NCBI GenBank assembly: GCA_934045075.1
Contig: OW203732.1
Location: forward strand, 9,821,001 to 9,885,000
DNA length: 64,000 bases
Direction of reading: 5' to 3'
DNA from: Yponomeuta sedellus
Lineage: Eukaryota > Arthropoda > Insecta > Lepidoptera > Yponomeutidae
In this document: piece by piece, positions 28,590 through 39,966 of the stretch
How positions within the stretch are numbered: position 1 is the first letter of the stretch
Layout: the number at the start of each line of letters is the position of its first letter
Position numbers and translations under genes: made by a program
The notes under the pieces: model-generated
Told to the model about the DNA's origin: nothing
The model's database searches: none
Seen by the model: the letters and a program-made list of their open reading frames with translations, nothing else

Positions 28590-30385
28590 TGCGCTTCAGG
28601 CATTTGTGTATGTGTACAAGATGTGAGGTACGCTCTACAAGCCGAATTCGGTCCTTCAGGAAGTCCAATTCATTATAGATTCGTCGTTTTTTGTACATAT
28701 TTCGATTGCATCTATTTGGTACTTTAGTTCACGTGCGTGACGTCAAACACGTGCCACTCTTTAATTGTTCACCGTGCCAGACAAATACATAAGCACGGAG
28801 AAGAATGCACTTCTTTGAATCACCAGACTGCTTAATTACAAGTTTGACATAGGTTCCATTCACATGTCAACCGTATAATAAGTCTAATTCGATCCTACAA
28901 CAATGGCTCGGGGATCTACCTACGAGTCCGTGGATAAAAATTATCGTGTACGTTGTACATGGTTGCGGATGCAACAATAGCTACTGTGAGGCTGAAAGTA
29001 AAGTTGACGCACCTGCAGTTCAGGTGAACAGTTAATTTCTTCAATTTTGTCGATTTTAATATTGAAATTTGTGAAATTGTCGTTTATCAGGCGATCACGT
29101 CTTCTGCTCGTAATGAAAACATCTAATTTGTGACCTGAATAAGATACTTTGTGGCCCACTGTATATTATGTAGTCGTATGCCCATTGCCCACCCGCTTTG
29201 ACACGGAATTGCATGACCTCCTTTATAATAGTTCGTTGTATTATTTTGTTGTATACTTTAAAGTTAATGAGCGTTATGCATCAAAATAATACCTGCAATA
29301 AAAATTCAATCATATTTTTAAAGGCACTTACTTATTTTAACTTCAAATGTTATGCATAATTTAAAACTTTTCAGAGATACCAGTTTAGGGACCTGTTATT
29401 AAATTACTAAGTTATCTGCTTCTAAAATGCTCAATTCCAGAAAGGTTTTGTATTTGTTGCACTTACAATTTTGATTGTTTTATTTACTTACGACTTAAAA
29501 ACTATTTGTCTGCTTTTTAGTGGTTCAATAGATAACCTTCAAATAATTATGTGTGACACTGGAATTCTTCTAGGTATGTAGAATAGTGATTTACTGAAGG
29601 TTGCCAATGTAATAAAGTTATAGTATAAGCCCTGATATTATGAAAAAAGCTGAGAAACACTTCTAGAACAAAATATTTTTTGTGTAGACACTGGGACTAC
29701 TTAGACAACATTTTATTAAACATAGGTACATCAATTACTAAAGGATTGCTCTCATCAGGCTTAATTTGTGCGTTAAAGTCTGCTCTACATCTGCGAGCTA
29801 TTCAAGCAAAAAATATTGTATAAAAAACGGTTAAGATTTCCGAAGTCATGAAAGGACACAGCGAAAAAAAACATACGCTTTGAATTTTTGACAAAGTCTC
29901 TTAAAAAGGGCCAGAACTTCACTACGTTACGGCCGTGTACCTACCTAATGAGAGAAAGTGTAGAAATTTGTCGCGCCTGCATGCGCATTTCGCGTTTGAG
30001 TGTAAATTAATTAATCAAACGTAGCTTAATGAACAAGTCACGGTTCTACTGACACACTAATCGGTAATCGGTGATAGCTGCTAAACGATGACAATTAAAT
30101 CGCGAAGTGTCGGCTTTAGATTAATTGAGATAAAACTTGAACAGAAATCGTGCGAGTTGCTGGAGAATCTCTTACATTAAACAATGGAGAATTTGCAAAT
30201 AAAATGTTTTGATCTTATTAGAGAGACCATGTTTAGAGATATTATGATAAAAATCTCTGCGTCTAACACCTGCTTTGCATAATATAATCTGTCGAAAATT
30301 TTTTTTAGTTACGTGGAACAAAACGCTTATAACAATAGAATCACTTGTACTGGCCCCAAAGTAGGATACCCAGTGCTATCATAGT
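28590..30385. other. AT-rich intergenic stretch
   Basis: Only short ORFs, no domain or motif recognised; no structured repeat identified. Confidence 0.45.
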
Positions 30386-30387
30386 TA

Positions 30388-30540
30388 GGGAAGACCCACA
30401 AAAATTTAAATACACCCAAACTGAGGCCCCTTGTACAAATGTACTGCCATACAGCCCCCAGTGGGAATCGAACCTACGACCACCGACATGGAAATCATAG
30501 GTAATACCGCTTTTGAAAAATGAGCTACACCTAAGTATTG
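30388..30540 (-). repeat. tRNA-derived SINE, family I, diverged
   Basis: Reverse complement has GTAGGTTCGATTCCCACTGG (box B) and a degenerate box A; similar to 25693-25864. Confidence 0.55.
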
Positions 30541-31380
30541 TGTTATTATACTCCAAATGCGAAGTTAAACACGAGGGTAACATCGACACAATTGAATTTC
30601 TATTAATTTCACACATATGACGCATTGTGCATATAGGTACATACCAATTTATTCTAGTTTTTGTAAAAGCATCGACGATATGGCCGGTTAAATTTGCAAA
30701 AGTGTAATTACATGTTGTTACACCGGATAAGCGAGAATCATTGATTGAAAATGCTTAAAACATATTATTTTTTGTATTAAAATTCACAGGAGGTAGGTAG
30801 CAGCCTCCTGTGAATTTTTATTTAATTAGTAGAGAGCGTAAAGCGTATAAATATATATTAAACGATATTTCGCAAAATATACATTGAGAAAGAAAATTAC
30901 TTAATAAACAATTTTTTTTATAAAATACGTACCTAGGTTATAAATAAATAAGAACGTTTGATATTGAGATTAACTCCGGTTAGCGTGGGATATTGACCGA
31001 CTGTGGAATTGTGGATAAAGGGTTAAGACTGAAAATAGTTTCATAACTTTATACATAACACATCTTTTCACACCTCCTGCTCGACAATGCCTTATTACGT
31101 ACCGTCAAATATCATCGTAAAGCATAGCCTTGTCTCTCGAGGGCAATAATAATGAAGAATTTCCCTAGGGAATAAAGTGATTTGAATTTAGGATGTCAAA
31201 ATTCGCATGAAAACTATGAAGAAGCCCCGCATTGCAATTCGAAATTCGAATTGTTGTTCGAAACTCACCCCTTTTTTCTTTTTTTTCTGAACTACTGTGT
31301 CGTGTGACCGCGCGAAACACCAATAAAAAAAAGAAAAATTTTATTGTCTCCCAGATGGTGTGAAAAGTAGAGTATTCACC
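30541..31380. other. AT-rich intergenic stretch with one hairpin
   Basis: AAAATTCACAGGAGG and its complement CCTCCTGTGAATTTT form a hairpin at about 30778-30820. Nothing else recognised. Confidence 0.45.
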
Positions 31381-31383
31381 TCT

Positions 31384-31507
31384 GGAATAAAACATGTCTT
31401 AGTCTCGGGCGGTATGAACCCCTGGCTTCACTCAGGACTCTACATAACTCCCTCGCTTCGCTCAGGATTCAATATACCGCCCATGACGTAATACATGGTT
31501 TTATTCC
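31384..31507. mobile_element. Foldback MITE
   Basis: GGAATAAAACATG at the left and CATGGTTTTATTCC at the right; inner arms GGGCGGTAT and ATACCGCCC also pair. Target duplication not clear. Confidence 0.6.
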
Positions 31508-31540
31508 CTTAATGCATAATCTACTATTACGTCTGGCTTA

Positions 31541-31678
31541 CCCCCAGTTCCTCGTACGCTAGGTAACAATCTTAATCCCCGGTCAACAGCAGACAGTTGA
31601 GCAAAGTGCATACAAAAAAATAACTAACAGCCGTTGATACCAGGTACATTAACAATTTGTGTACTCAGAAACCATCGG
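31541..31678. mobile_element. Harbinger-like MITE, family M
   Basis: TTA flanks at 31538-31540 and 31679-31681. Left end CCCCCAGTTCCTCGTACGCT, right end complement of CCGATGGTTTCTGAGTACAC. Diverged relative of 37181-37302. Confidence 0.55.
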
Positions 31679-31949
31679 TTATTATAAAGTTACAACGATA
31701 AATCTTAGGAGTTAATCCAAGCTATTTGGTACCTGCTCGAGGATAACCTGGGTAAAACCGTACTTGGAATGCCTGCACTTTTCCTCAATTTATCTGCGAA
31801 TTTTTGGTTATTCCATTTGGGTATTTCTGAGACACAAAATAAACCGGTACCGCGTATCATAAAAGTGCAAATTATAGTTTATTATGAAAATCTATCTGCA
31901 TGGCAACCATGGCGTAGCCGAGACTTCCTACTTGATAGTTTCTGGGTTA

Positions 31950-32050
31950 AGATAAGATAAAAATATTCTTTATTGCGCACAATAAACAAAACATACAAAA
32001 GAAAAAGAAATTAAAAAAGTAAAATCCTCAACTCTTTAACAGGCAATGGT
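31950..32050 (+). repeat. Family F repeat terminus
   Basis: GATAAGATAAAAATATTCTT then TATTGCGCACAATAAACAAA, matching the family F end. Confidence 0.45.
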
Positions 32051-32095
32051 TAAAATTAATTAATTTAAAATAAAGTCCAAAACCAATAAATACAT

Positions 32096-32293
32096 AACAT
32101 AACATTTATATACAGACACATACATTGCTTCTGGCCCCACACTAGGATACCCTGAGTCGTGGGCACCAGAAACAACGACATCACAAACATGTAAACATCA
32201 ACTGGAGTTTATTTTTGTCCCCAGCCGGGGTTCGGACCCAGGAACTCTTGCATGGTAGGCAGATGTACTATCGCTGCGCAGAGAGGTCGTGAA
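32096..32293 (-). repeat. tRNA-derived SINE, family C
   Basis: ACATACATTGCTTCTGGCCC and AGAAACAACGACATCACAAA match 22466-22666; box B is CCTGGGTCCGAACCCCGGC in the reverse complement. Confidence 0.78.
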
Positions 32294-32404
32294 ATTAAAT
32301 CTGTATCCCATCTGCCCTATATAAACGTATACGCTCTGTCCGTTAAAGGGTTGATACAGAATTATAGCTCTCAGTAATTTTGTTGTGTGCTCTTTGGTCA
32401 ACTG

Positions 32405-32458
32405 ATAGTTGTTAACCGGAGAATAAAACAGTGTTACCTAGTGTACGAGAAACTGGGG
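32405..32458. mobile_element. Family M MITE, one end only
   Basis: GTGTACGAGAAACTGGGG followed by CTAA resembles the right end of 37181-37302. The other end is not identifiable. Confidence 0.4.
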
Positions 32459-32825
32459 CTAAGCGTCACGTAAATATATGTTATGGAACTATTTTCAGTA
32501 TTAACGTTTTTGTCCACAGACGGTCGATATCGAATGCTAACCGGAGTTAGTTTCAATATTAATACCACAAAGGAATAAGTAATATACGCGTCGTAATGAT
32601 AATCACCTCCTTTTTTGAAGACGGTTAAAAATAATACGTAGTTAAAGGTAGAGTTGACAGTAAAGCTTGAAGCGTATACAGCTTTTACGAGGTAAATTTC
32701 TTAATGGTCCATACTTGAATAGCCCAATTAGACAGATACATATATAGAGAACACGTTATTTTACCTACATCAAAATGGAAATATACAGATATTTCTTAAG
32801 CTAACAGTATTATCACAATTTGATT

Positions 32826-32980
32826 TGAACTCTTTATTGAATACGGGAAATAACATAAATAAAAGCTACGATGAGAAATTTACAATGTACGGCCTTATCG
32901 CTAACAGCCATTTCTGCGAGACAACCTTGTGAAGCACAGGTTGCCGAAAGAGAAAGTGAGACGGGTAGTTAATGCAAATA
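32826..32980 (-). repeat. Dispersed repeat, family F
   Basis: CTCTTTATTGAATACGGGAA...GCCTTATCGCTAACAGCCAT...AGTGAGACGGGTAGTTAATG: same block order as 25001-25175. Confidence 0.5.
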
Positions 32981-33384
32981 CAAATAATACATTCGTTTAT
33001 TTAATAATTTTTATTTTATTTATTAAAGAGCACCAACATAATGCATATGAATCTATAGATTTTGCAGTAACATATACAATATATAGGTCTTATATTCACC
33101 CATTTAACAGGCCAATAAACTTAAATAAATCTTAGATGCTCTATGTAGTAACACTAGTGGCAATAATGGGAAAATAGAAATTTTTATACAGATTGTTTTT
33201 TCATAAAGTCTCACTACAATCTGTATTTTTCATTCATTCTAAATAAACATCAGTATTAACATGATTGAGTATTAATAGTGAAGTTTACTACATATGATAT
33301 GAAAGAATACATATATAACACATATACATAATAAATAGGTAGGTAGATAAAATTCATTGAGTTAAGATATATTTGTTGCAATCA

Positions 33385-33480
33385 ACTACAACTCGCTGTG
33401 AAGGAAAACATCAAGGAAACAAGGAAGGAAACCTTTGTGTCTGAGGTGTTCATATACCTCAGCGCTTCAAATTGCCTTTT
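33385..33480 (+). repeat. SINE family E fragment
   Basis: AACTCGCTGTGAAGGAAAAC, then GTGTCTGAGGTGTTCATATA and CCTCAGCGCTTCAAATTGCC, matching 37645-37705. Confidence 0.55.
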
Positions 33481-33527
33481 CTCTAAGAGATTTTGGGCGT
33501 AACTACAGCGGAATTAAAATAACATAA

Positions 33528-33695
33528 GACAAGAATATTCTTTTTTGTATACTGGAAAAATTGTGACAGAAACAGCAGATACGAAAGATAAGATACAATT
33601 GGCGGTCTCATTGCTTATACCAATGTCTTCCAGGCAACCTCAAATTGGAAAATTTGCCGAAGGAGAATTAGATACTCTCTCAGAGAGAAGGCCTC
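33528..33695 (-). repeat. Dispersed repeat, family F
   Basis: AGACAAGAATATTCTTTTTT...ATTGGCGGTCTCATTGCTTA...ATGTCTTCCAGGCAACC. Confidence 0.5.
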
Positions 33696-33732
33696 TGCAG
33701 TACGTAGATAGCCTATGTAGATAAAAAAACTC

Positions 33733-33988
33733 GACGGCCTCGTGGCGCAGCGGTTTGGCACGCTGACTGCTGTAAAACCGAAGGTCTCGGGTTCGATCCC
33801 CAGCCGGGTCAAACTAGGAAACGAACATTTCTATGTCGTGTACATATGTTGTCCCGGGTCTTGGATGTTATCTATGTATTTATTGTATTAAATCTAACGT
33901 CGAGTTAGCACCTGTAACACAAGTCATTTAGTTGTACATACTATAGGGCTCACAAGATCTATGTAATATATCCATGAATATTATTATT
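33733..33988 (+). repeat. tRNA-derived SINE, family B
   Basis: Box A CGTGGCGCAGCGGTTTGG, box B TCGGGTTCGATCCCC, body ending ATATATCCATGAATATTATT. Confidence 0.85.
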
Positions 33989-36309
33989 TGTTAGAAAGCT
34001 CAATTTCTGATTTGAGTATTACAAAACTCTTGGTATGATTCTCCGAGTTTCTCGAACTATCCTTTTAAGTTGTAAAGTGTAGGTACATATTGTAACAAAC
34101 TATATCCGAAAAACATGGATTTAATTCTTTGGTTAGTACAACCTTTACTATGGAGAATAAAACAAAATAGTTAAAATATATTTACTTATTCGTACTAAAG
34201 AACATATTAATTAATAACTAATTAGTAGAATTAATATGTTCGGAACTACAGATTTCTTTTCGAAAGATTCCCTTTAAAAAACTTGTTAGTATTGAATATT
34301 TATGGGGATTTTGTTACAGCTTGTATGTTAACGACGTGACACTCTAGGGATAGAATGTAATATTTAGGGCGTTTTCTTTAGAGTTGACAACATTAAATCA
34401 GTCGGCCACTCGGCCCCGTTGCGTTGCCACCCAGATTTCTCTAATTAAATCTCATTATTCAGTGTTCCCATTTTAACCACCAAGTGGTCCTTCGAGTGGA
34501 GTAGGTATAACTTGGTATAACGTATAAAGTATTCTTCATTGAAAAACCGGGACTAAGTTATTTTTCATATGAATAGACCGTGCAAGACAATTTCATACGT
34601 CAAACACGACCGCCAATCTTAAAACCAACTCACGAAAATGGTTTCATTATTTCCGTCACCATGTTTGGAATACAAAGTAGTCCCTAGTCCGTTAAAACTC
34701 CCGTTGTCGATATACCAAAAGTTTTTTCTTCATTACATACATAAACACATGCATGTATCCCGGAGTGGTATTCATAGACCCTGGTTTGCCACTTACCACA
34801 GTCCAGTCAACCTCTTTTGCATTTTTTCCTCTAATAAACGGCGCAATTCCATTGAATTAGGCCAAAATACACCTATTGTTCTCTGACCTAGAAACTTGAA
34901 ATTCCGTAAGGCTGCTACAAAAAATAAATCTTTTCAGAAACTTCCTAGGTCAAGGAGGAAACTAATTACGACGAGACGAATCAATTAAAATTACCTAAGT
35001 CCTGAGCAACAGCTAGCCAGAGAAGTAAAGACATACCAATAAATAATTAAAAATGTCAAGAGAGACTGGTGTCCAGCCCACAACCGACCGATGCCAAACA
35101 GAGTATTGGAATTGAGAAACTCATTAGAAGTGCCACTTTTTGCCGTAAAGATTTCTATTGAAGTGACGACCGAGTGGGGCTGCATTCCTGCTGTGGGTAA
35201 TTGCGGGCGCTGCCGGTGGCTCCGAACCTGTCTCCGTCGCTCGCAGACGGGCTGGCGTGCTTAGTGCTGCGCCGGAGACCGAAGTTGCAATATTAAAGTT
35301 TATCGACCCACCGACAAATTGCTTCCACGAACGATTTGATTGCTCGCCTTCGCAGCACGTACGTACCACAGACACCGAAACTCTGAGATACGTCGGGGTC
35401 TCACATTTAGACTATGCCAAGTGTAATAAAGAGGTCTCTGTCGCTGATTGTAGATTATACTATAACTTCACCAAAACTTGCAAACGTTTCAATTTCGTGC
35501 TGTTATCGTAACTAATTAACGTTTTGACGTGTCGTTTTCTGAGTACCTGATTTTGCTACCCCAATTTTCTCCGACGGAGACTGGTCTAGAAGCGTCTTAA
35601 GCTCAAAACTTTATATCTACAAACAAATTCATTGCTCGCGGCGATAAAATAAGCATCATGTAAGTTTTGTTAATTCATCAAACAACACTCAAGATCCTTG
35701 TCATATATATATAGGTAGTAGATACGTACTATCTTAGCATCATCGTAAAATACCATTTGTAATCACTTTCGTACTTCTCAGTTTTATTGCCTGGATAAAT
35801 TACGGAAACCTTATGGTGCCACTTCTTTATTAGTTTTTAAATTACATATAAAAATTCTTAACCTCTCCTACGGTCACATAGGAGTGGTTAACTTGAGGTT
35901 GCTACACATGCTAGGTACTTACTTATCTTAAATCTAAAGGACGCATTTTTTTATGTTTTAAGAGGACTGGCTAGATATTTTATTGTACATAAGCAAGGGC
36001 AAATTTATCTTTGTATGAAATGTCTTTCAGCTAGTCCAGAGTGCGCTTAGTAAGAAACAAATTAACGACTCCTGTCCAAACGACATGATCGGATCGCAAT
36101 CGAACTACAAACAAAATTATTATTATTTAATTTCATTGCAATTAATTAGTTACGGCGATACTATTGTGGATTTGTTTAGTTTAAGTTGACGATTGCATGT
36201 GATTTTTTGTGTACTATAAAAAAATATTTAGAAAATTAGTTTTATTACTTAACATAATATTTAATATAGTAAGACAAATACGTGCATAATATTGAGTAAA
36301 TTTTCATGA
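33989..36309. other. Intergenic stretch with one GC-rich patch and family G fragment
   Basis: A family G fragment (TACATAAACACATGCATGTA, TATCCCGGAGTGGTATTC) lies near 34731-34805. A CpG-rich patch at 35155-35400 stands out against AT-rich DNA and could be a promoter or first exon. No protein was recognised in any frame. Confidence 0.4.
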
Positions 36310-36559
36310 AATCTTTTCACAAGCTTATTTAGAGGCTAAAAATTCCACCCATGCCCGGATTCAAACCCGCGACCTCTGGCTATCCGTGCCAGCGCTCTTT
36401 CCAAGTGAGCTAATGGGCGACTCACCGGCATCAGTGAAATTTCGAACCTCTTTACACTATTCTCTGTATTACATACAGTAGCCTCTAAATAGGTTTTTAA
36501 AAATGTCCTTAGCACGTGTTAGTGCATTAAAAATAAAAATAGTATAATCTTTTCACGAG
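36310..36559. mobile_element. SINE family A copy with internal inversion and 14-bp target duplication
   Basis: AATCTTTTCACAAG (36310-36323) and AATCTTTTCACGAG (36546-36559) flank the insert. Inside, the left part is the reverse complement of the tRNA head plus first tail module, while the right part (AGCCTCTAAATAGG... to ...AAAATAGTAT) is in direct orientation. Confidence 0.8.
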
Positions 36560-36746
36560 GTTATTTTTTTTCGTTTGTTTTTATTATTAAACATGTTGCA
36601 GGCAATATATTTATCACCTAAAAAATCAAATTGAAAACAAAACTCCGTTCTAAAAACTTTATAAAACTTTATAGTGGTTTAATTTATGAATACTGAACGA
36701 ACGGTTTTGCTTTGTTAATAACATGTAGCTAGTCCTTTACCTAACT

Positions 36747-37017
36747 AAATAAATAAATATTCATGGACATATTAGGTACACAGATCTCGTTAGCCCTATA
36801 CCACAGATTAGATAATCCTATACTAAGTTCAACTGAATGACTTGTGTTATAGGTGCTAACTCGACGATAGATTTCATACAATAAATACATAGATAACATC
36901 CAAGACCCGAGACAAAATAGAAAAATTCATTTCCTAGTTTGACCCGGCCGGGGATCGAACCCAAGACCTTCGGGTTTACAGTCAGCGTGCCAAACCGCTG
37001 CGCCACCGAGGCCGTCA
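36747..37017 (-). repeat. tRNA-derived SINE, family B
   Basis: Reverse complement: CGGTGGCGCAGCGGTTTGGC (box A), GGTTCGATCCCC-like box B (here GGGTTCGATCCCCGGCC with small changes), body ending CATGAATATTTATTTATTT. Confidence 0.82.
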
Positions 37018-37180
37018 AACTGCACTGGCACACATCACTAGCAGTAGCAATTAGATTGCAAGCACGTATCGCTATGATAAATAAACACGTGTTGTTCGTC
37101 GACAAGTGGCAAATGGGCCTAGATTCTATCAACGCATTGAGTTACTATGACAACTGCATAAATGCAACGGCGTAGATTTA

Positions 37181-37302
37181 TCCCCAGTTTCCAGTACACT
37201 ATCTGTTAATGTACTATTAGCAGCTGTCAAATGTTTTTGTATGCACTATGGCCAGCTTACAACTGGAGATTAACGGCTCCTTAGTGTACCAGAAACCGGG
37301 GG
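37181..37302. mobile_element. Harbinger-like MITE, family M
   Basis: TTA flanks (37178-37180, 37303-37305). Left TCCCCAGTTTCCAGTACACT, right TAGTGTACCAGAAACCGGGG. Best preserved of four family members. Confidence 0.7.
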
Positions 37303-37506
37303 TTAGTGTTAAAGTCGCTTCACGTCTACGCGCATACACGTATGAAGCCTTCTAAGCGTCGGTGGTATGAAATCAAATGAAAATCATTATTGCAAAACAG
37401 GGTTACAATGATGGTTGCACTAACCATCCCAAACTATAGACATAGAATGGAAAAGGGTGGTAAATGTCAGGAGACTCGACCGTGAATCTGTTATCATTAT
37501 ATAATT

Positions 37507-37745
37507 CACTGAGCTGTGGTAGCGGAGCGGTGTAGAACGCAGGCTTCTCAATCGGGAGGTATTTGTTCGAACCCCGGCATGTACCAATGACGTTGTTTTC
37601 TAATTTATGTACATTTGTGAAATTATAGTAGCAATACTACTCGCTGACGGTGAAGGAAAACATCGTAAGGAAACCCTAGTGTCTGAGGTGTTAGTGTACC
37701 TCAGTGCCTGCTACGTACAATGGCCCAACTATGAGGCTAAGTGCG
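37507..37745 (+). repeat. tRNA-derived SINE, family E
   Basis: Box-A-like TGTGGTAGCGGAGCGG, box B TTTGTTCGAACCCCGGC, then body with GGAAAACATCGTAAGGAAAC and TGTCTGAGGTGTTAGTGTAC. Confidence 0.75.
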
Positions 37746-38135
37746 GAAATCTCAGGTCTAACTAACTAATTATATAATTCACTAAGAATCGAGATAATAA
37801 ACGCACCGTTATTTAATAGAGTGATACTCGTACTAACACGACGGACTGTTATTTGACGTAACTTCGTAGTCTAGGTACCTGTGCTAGGTACTATCTAATG
37901 TCATTCCAATGGTATAATACGCTCCTATTTAAGGCAATATTATTATTATTAAAATTATTTATTGCACTATTAAAAACTACTAGAGTGAACTTAATGCTAA
38001 CAGCATTGTTTTCCAGTTAAGCTTAGGCATGTCTCGCGAAATAGATTGAATCGCGCGGGGCGCCGTATTAAGTTGTGTCTATGGAATAAACATTGCCGTA
38101 ATAATATTACTCTATTGAACAACTAGGTACAATTC
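37746..38135. other. AT-rich stretch
   Basis: Nothing recognised besides a short GC-richer run near 38030-38075. Confidence 0.4.
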
Positions 38136-38137
38136 AA

Positions 38138-38213
38138 AAACCTATTTAGAGGCTAAAAATCCTTAGCACGGGTTAGTGCATTAAAAATAAAAATAGTATA
38201 ACTATAATTCATT
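38138..38213. repeat. SINE family A remnant: inverted module T1 joined to direct T2
   Basis: AAAAACCTATTTAGAGGCT (reverse of tail module T1) is followed immediately by CCTTAGCACGGGTTAGTGCA (tail module T2, direct). The tRNA head is absent. Confidence 0.75.
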
Positions 38214-38404
38214 TAAGAGAGTCGCCCCCATGTTCGGTTGGGGGCTCGACTAGAGTGACTGGGCGAGTCCTTTCACCGCACTTTTTGCTGCTCACTGGCG
38301 ACGTCAACTGACCATCGCTTTTATGAACGGTGAAATTTTCGCAACTTGACAGACGAAGCGGTTTGCCTTTACCTACTGCGCCGCGTTTTATTAAACCACA
38401 ATCA

Positions 38405-38610
38405 TAATCATACTGTACGTAATACAGAGAATATTGTAAAGAGGTTCGAAATTTCACTGATGCCGGTGAGACGCCCATTAGCTTAGTTGGAAAGAGCGCT
38501 GACACGGATAGCCAGAGGTCGCGGGTTCGAATCCCGGCATGGGGGGAATTTTCAGCCTCTAAATAGGGTTTTAAAATTTGTCCTTAGCACGGGTTAGTAC
38601 ATTAAATAAA
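38405..38610 (+). repeat. SINE family A, longest direct copy
   Basis: 5' part ACGTAATACAGAGAATATTG and GAGGTTCGAAATTTCACTGA, tRNA head, T1, then T2. This gives the uninterrupted module order. Confidence 0.8.
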
Positions 38611-38744
38611 AGAGTATACACAATCATAAGTTTATTGTGAAAATTCGATATACATTCCGTAGTCGATAGTACAGTTACCTTAACTTCGTACTTATAATAA
38701 TCTGTGTAGCACATGGAATACATTCTAAACATCGAAGTGTCATA

Positions 38745-38885
38745 GGCGACATACATACATAACCTCACGCCTGTATCCCAGAGGGGTAGGCAGAGACCAG
38801 GGACTGCCATTTGCCGCGATCGTGACAGATCACCTTTCATAAGTTCATAAGTCGTTGCATGCACGCACGCCGGTTCCGGGTCCTT
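38745..38885 (-). repeat. Family G repeat
   Basis: CATACATACATAACCTCACG, TATCCCAGAGGGGTAGGCAG, GTCGTTGCATGCACGCACGC. Also near 23110, 34731 and 58960. Confidence 0.55.
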
Positions 38886-38899
38886 TGGACATAATGAAT

Positions 38900-38933
38900 T
38901 GTAATTACCACAGAATGTTCTGTGGTAATTACA
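38900..38933. repeat. Perfect 15-bp hairpin, 4-nt loop
   Basis: TGTAATTACCACAGA and its complement. Stem too short for a microRNA precursor. Confidence 0.75.
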
Positions 38934-39540
38934 GTGAAATGGGACCCATGTGTTTCTGTACCACGCTATCACACAAACCAAATTGAACCCGCAGTGTGTG
39001 ACTCTGAATACAGCGTCTTAAAAATACTCAATTCGTTAAAGACGTCTTTGTAGGCGCCAGTTTATTTGGCTCTATCTATAGAATTGATCAAAATAAGTAG
39101 GTAATTCTTAAAACCGTATGTGTTCATTCACCATTTTAGTAAAATCTGGTGAATGTATGTTTTTCTATGTCAGACTATGATTTACCGCAAGCTTCGACTT
39201 AAGTAGAACGCGTAAACCGTAAATTCAATAAAATAATTTGAATATTCTGATATTTTCAACACTATATTTAAAATCTATTCTGAGAAGTTATGGAGCATAT
39301 GTACAAATTGTAATATTTTTCATCGTGTCGCAGTCATTTTCACAGTTCGCTATCAGTCACCCATAGTCTGAGTTCCAAATAGTGTACTCATGTTAGCAAC
39401 CACCCGCGGATATTAAAATTATGGTATTAGAACTAAAAGTTATCTCACAAGATTAACAAAAAATATACTTCTCCCTCTTCGAGGCTGAGATAAAATTTGA
39501 TTTGGTAGTGTAAGTACCTTGTTATATCCCCTTAGCTAAT

Positions 39541-39606
39541 CGTAAATAATTTTCCAATACAACTTACACCATTATTTACGCCTTAACTCAAATTTGAGTT
39601 AAGGCG
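39541..39606. repeat. Two adjacent palindromes
   Basis: CGTAAATAAT / ATTATTTACG bound 39541-39580, and a perfect 28-bp palindrome (CGCCTTAACTCAAA and complement) follows at 39579-39606. Confidence 0.7.
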
Positions 39607-39966
39607 CTCCCTCAAAGAGCAATTCACACACGTACGTTTGGGTTTTATTTACAGATGTCATGTCGGATCGCAATGAAACCTTGATAATACGTTTATATGA
39701 CACCAATTGAGATTGGATCGTACTGAGAATTGAAAATAAACTTACCCAAAAAAAATTGTAGGTACCCTTGAGAATAGTTTCTAAAGTCTTACGGGCTATA
39801 ATTTATTTATTATAAAGTTTGGTTCCGATTCTAAGCGCGACCAAGCCCCAATTTGTATCACCTAAAGGTATTGGTAAAGTTTTACTGTGATCACTGACCA
39901 GGCATGTGTTTTGTAAATAAAAACCAAACTACCTTTGTATGGGAATTGCTCCTCGAGAGACTCGGG

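Noticed and set aside
34991..35185. Minus-strand ORF as the missing cotransporter first exon
   Set aside because: It has a possible donor, but the phase does not match the exon at 24994 and the sequence does not resemble family N-termini.
38900..38933. microRNA precursor
   Set aside because: 15-bp stem and 4-nt loop are too short, and no known mature sequence was recognised.
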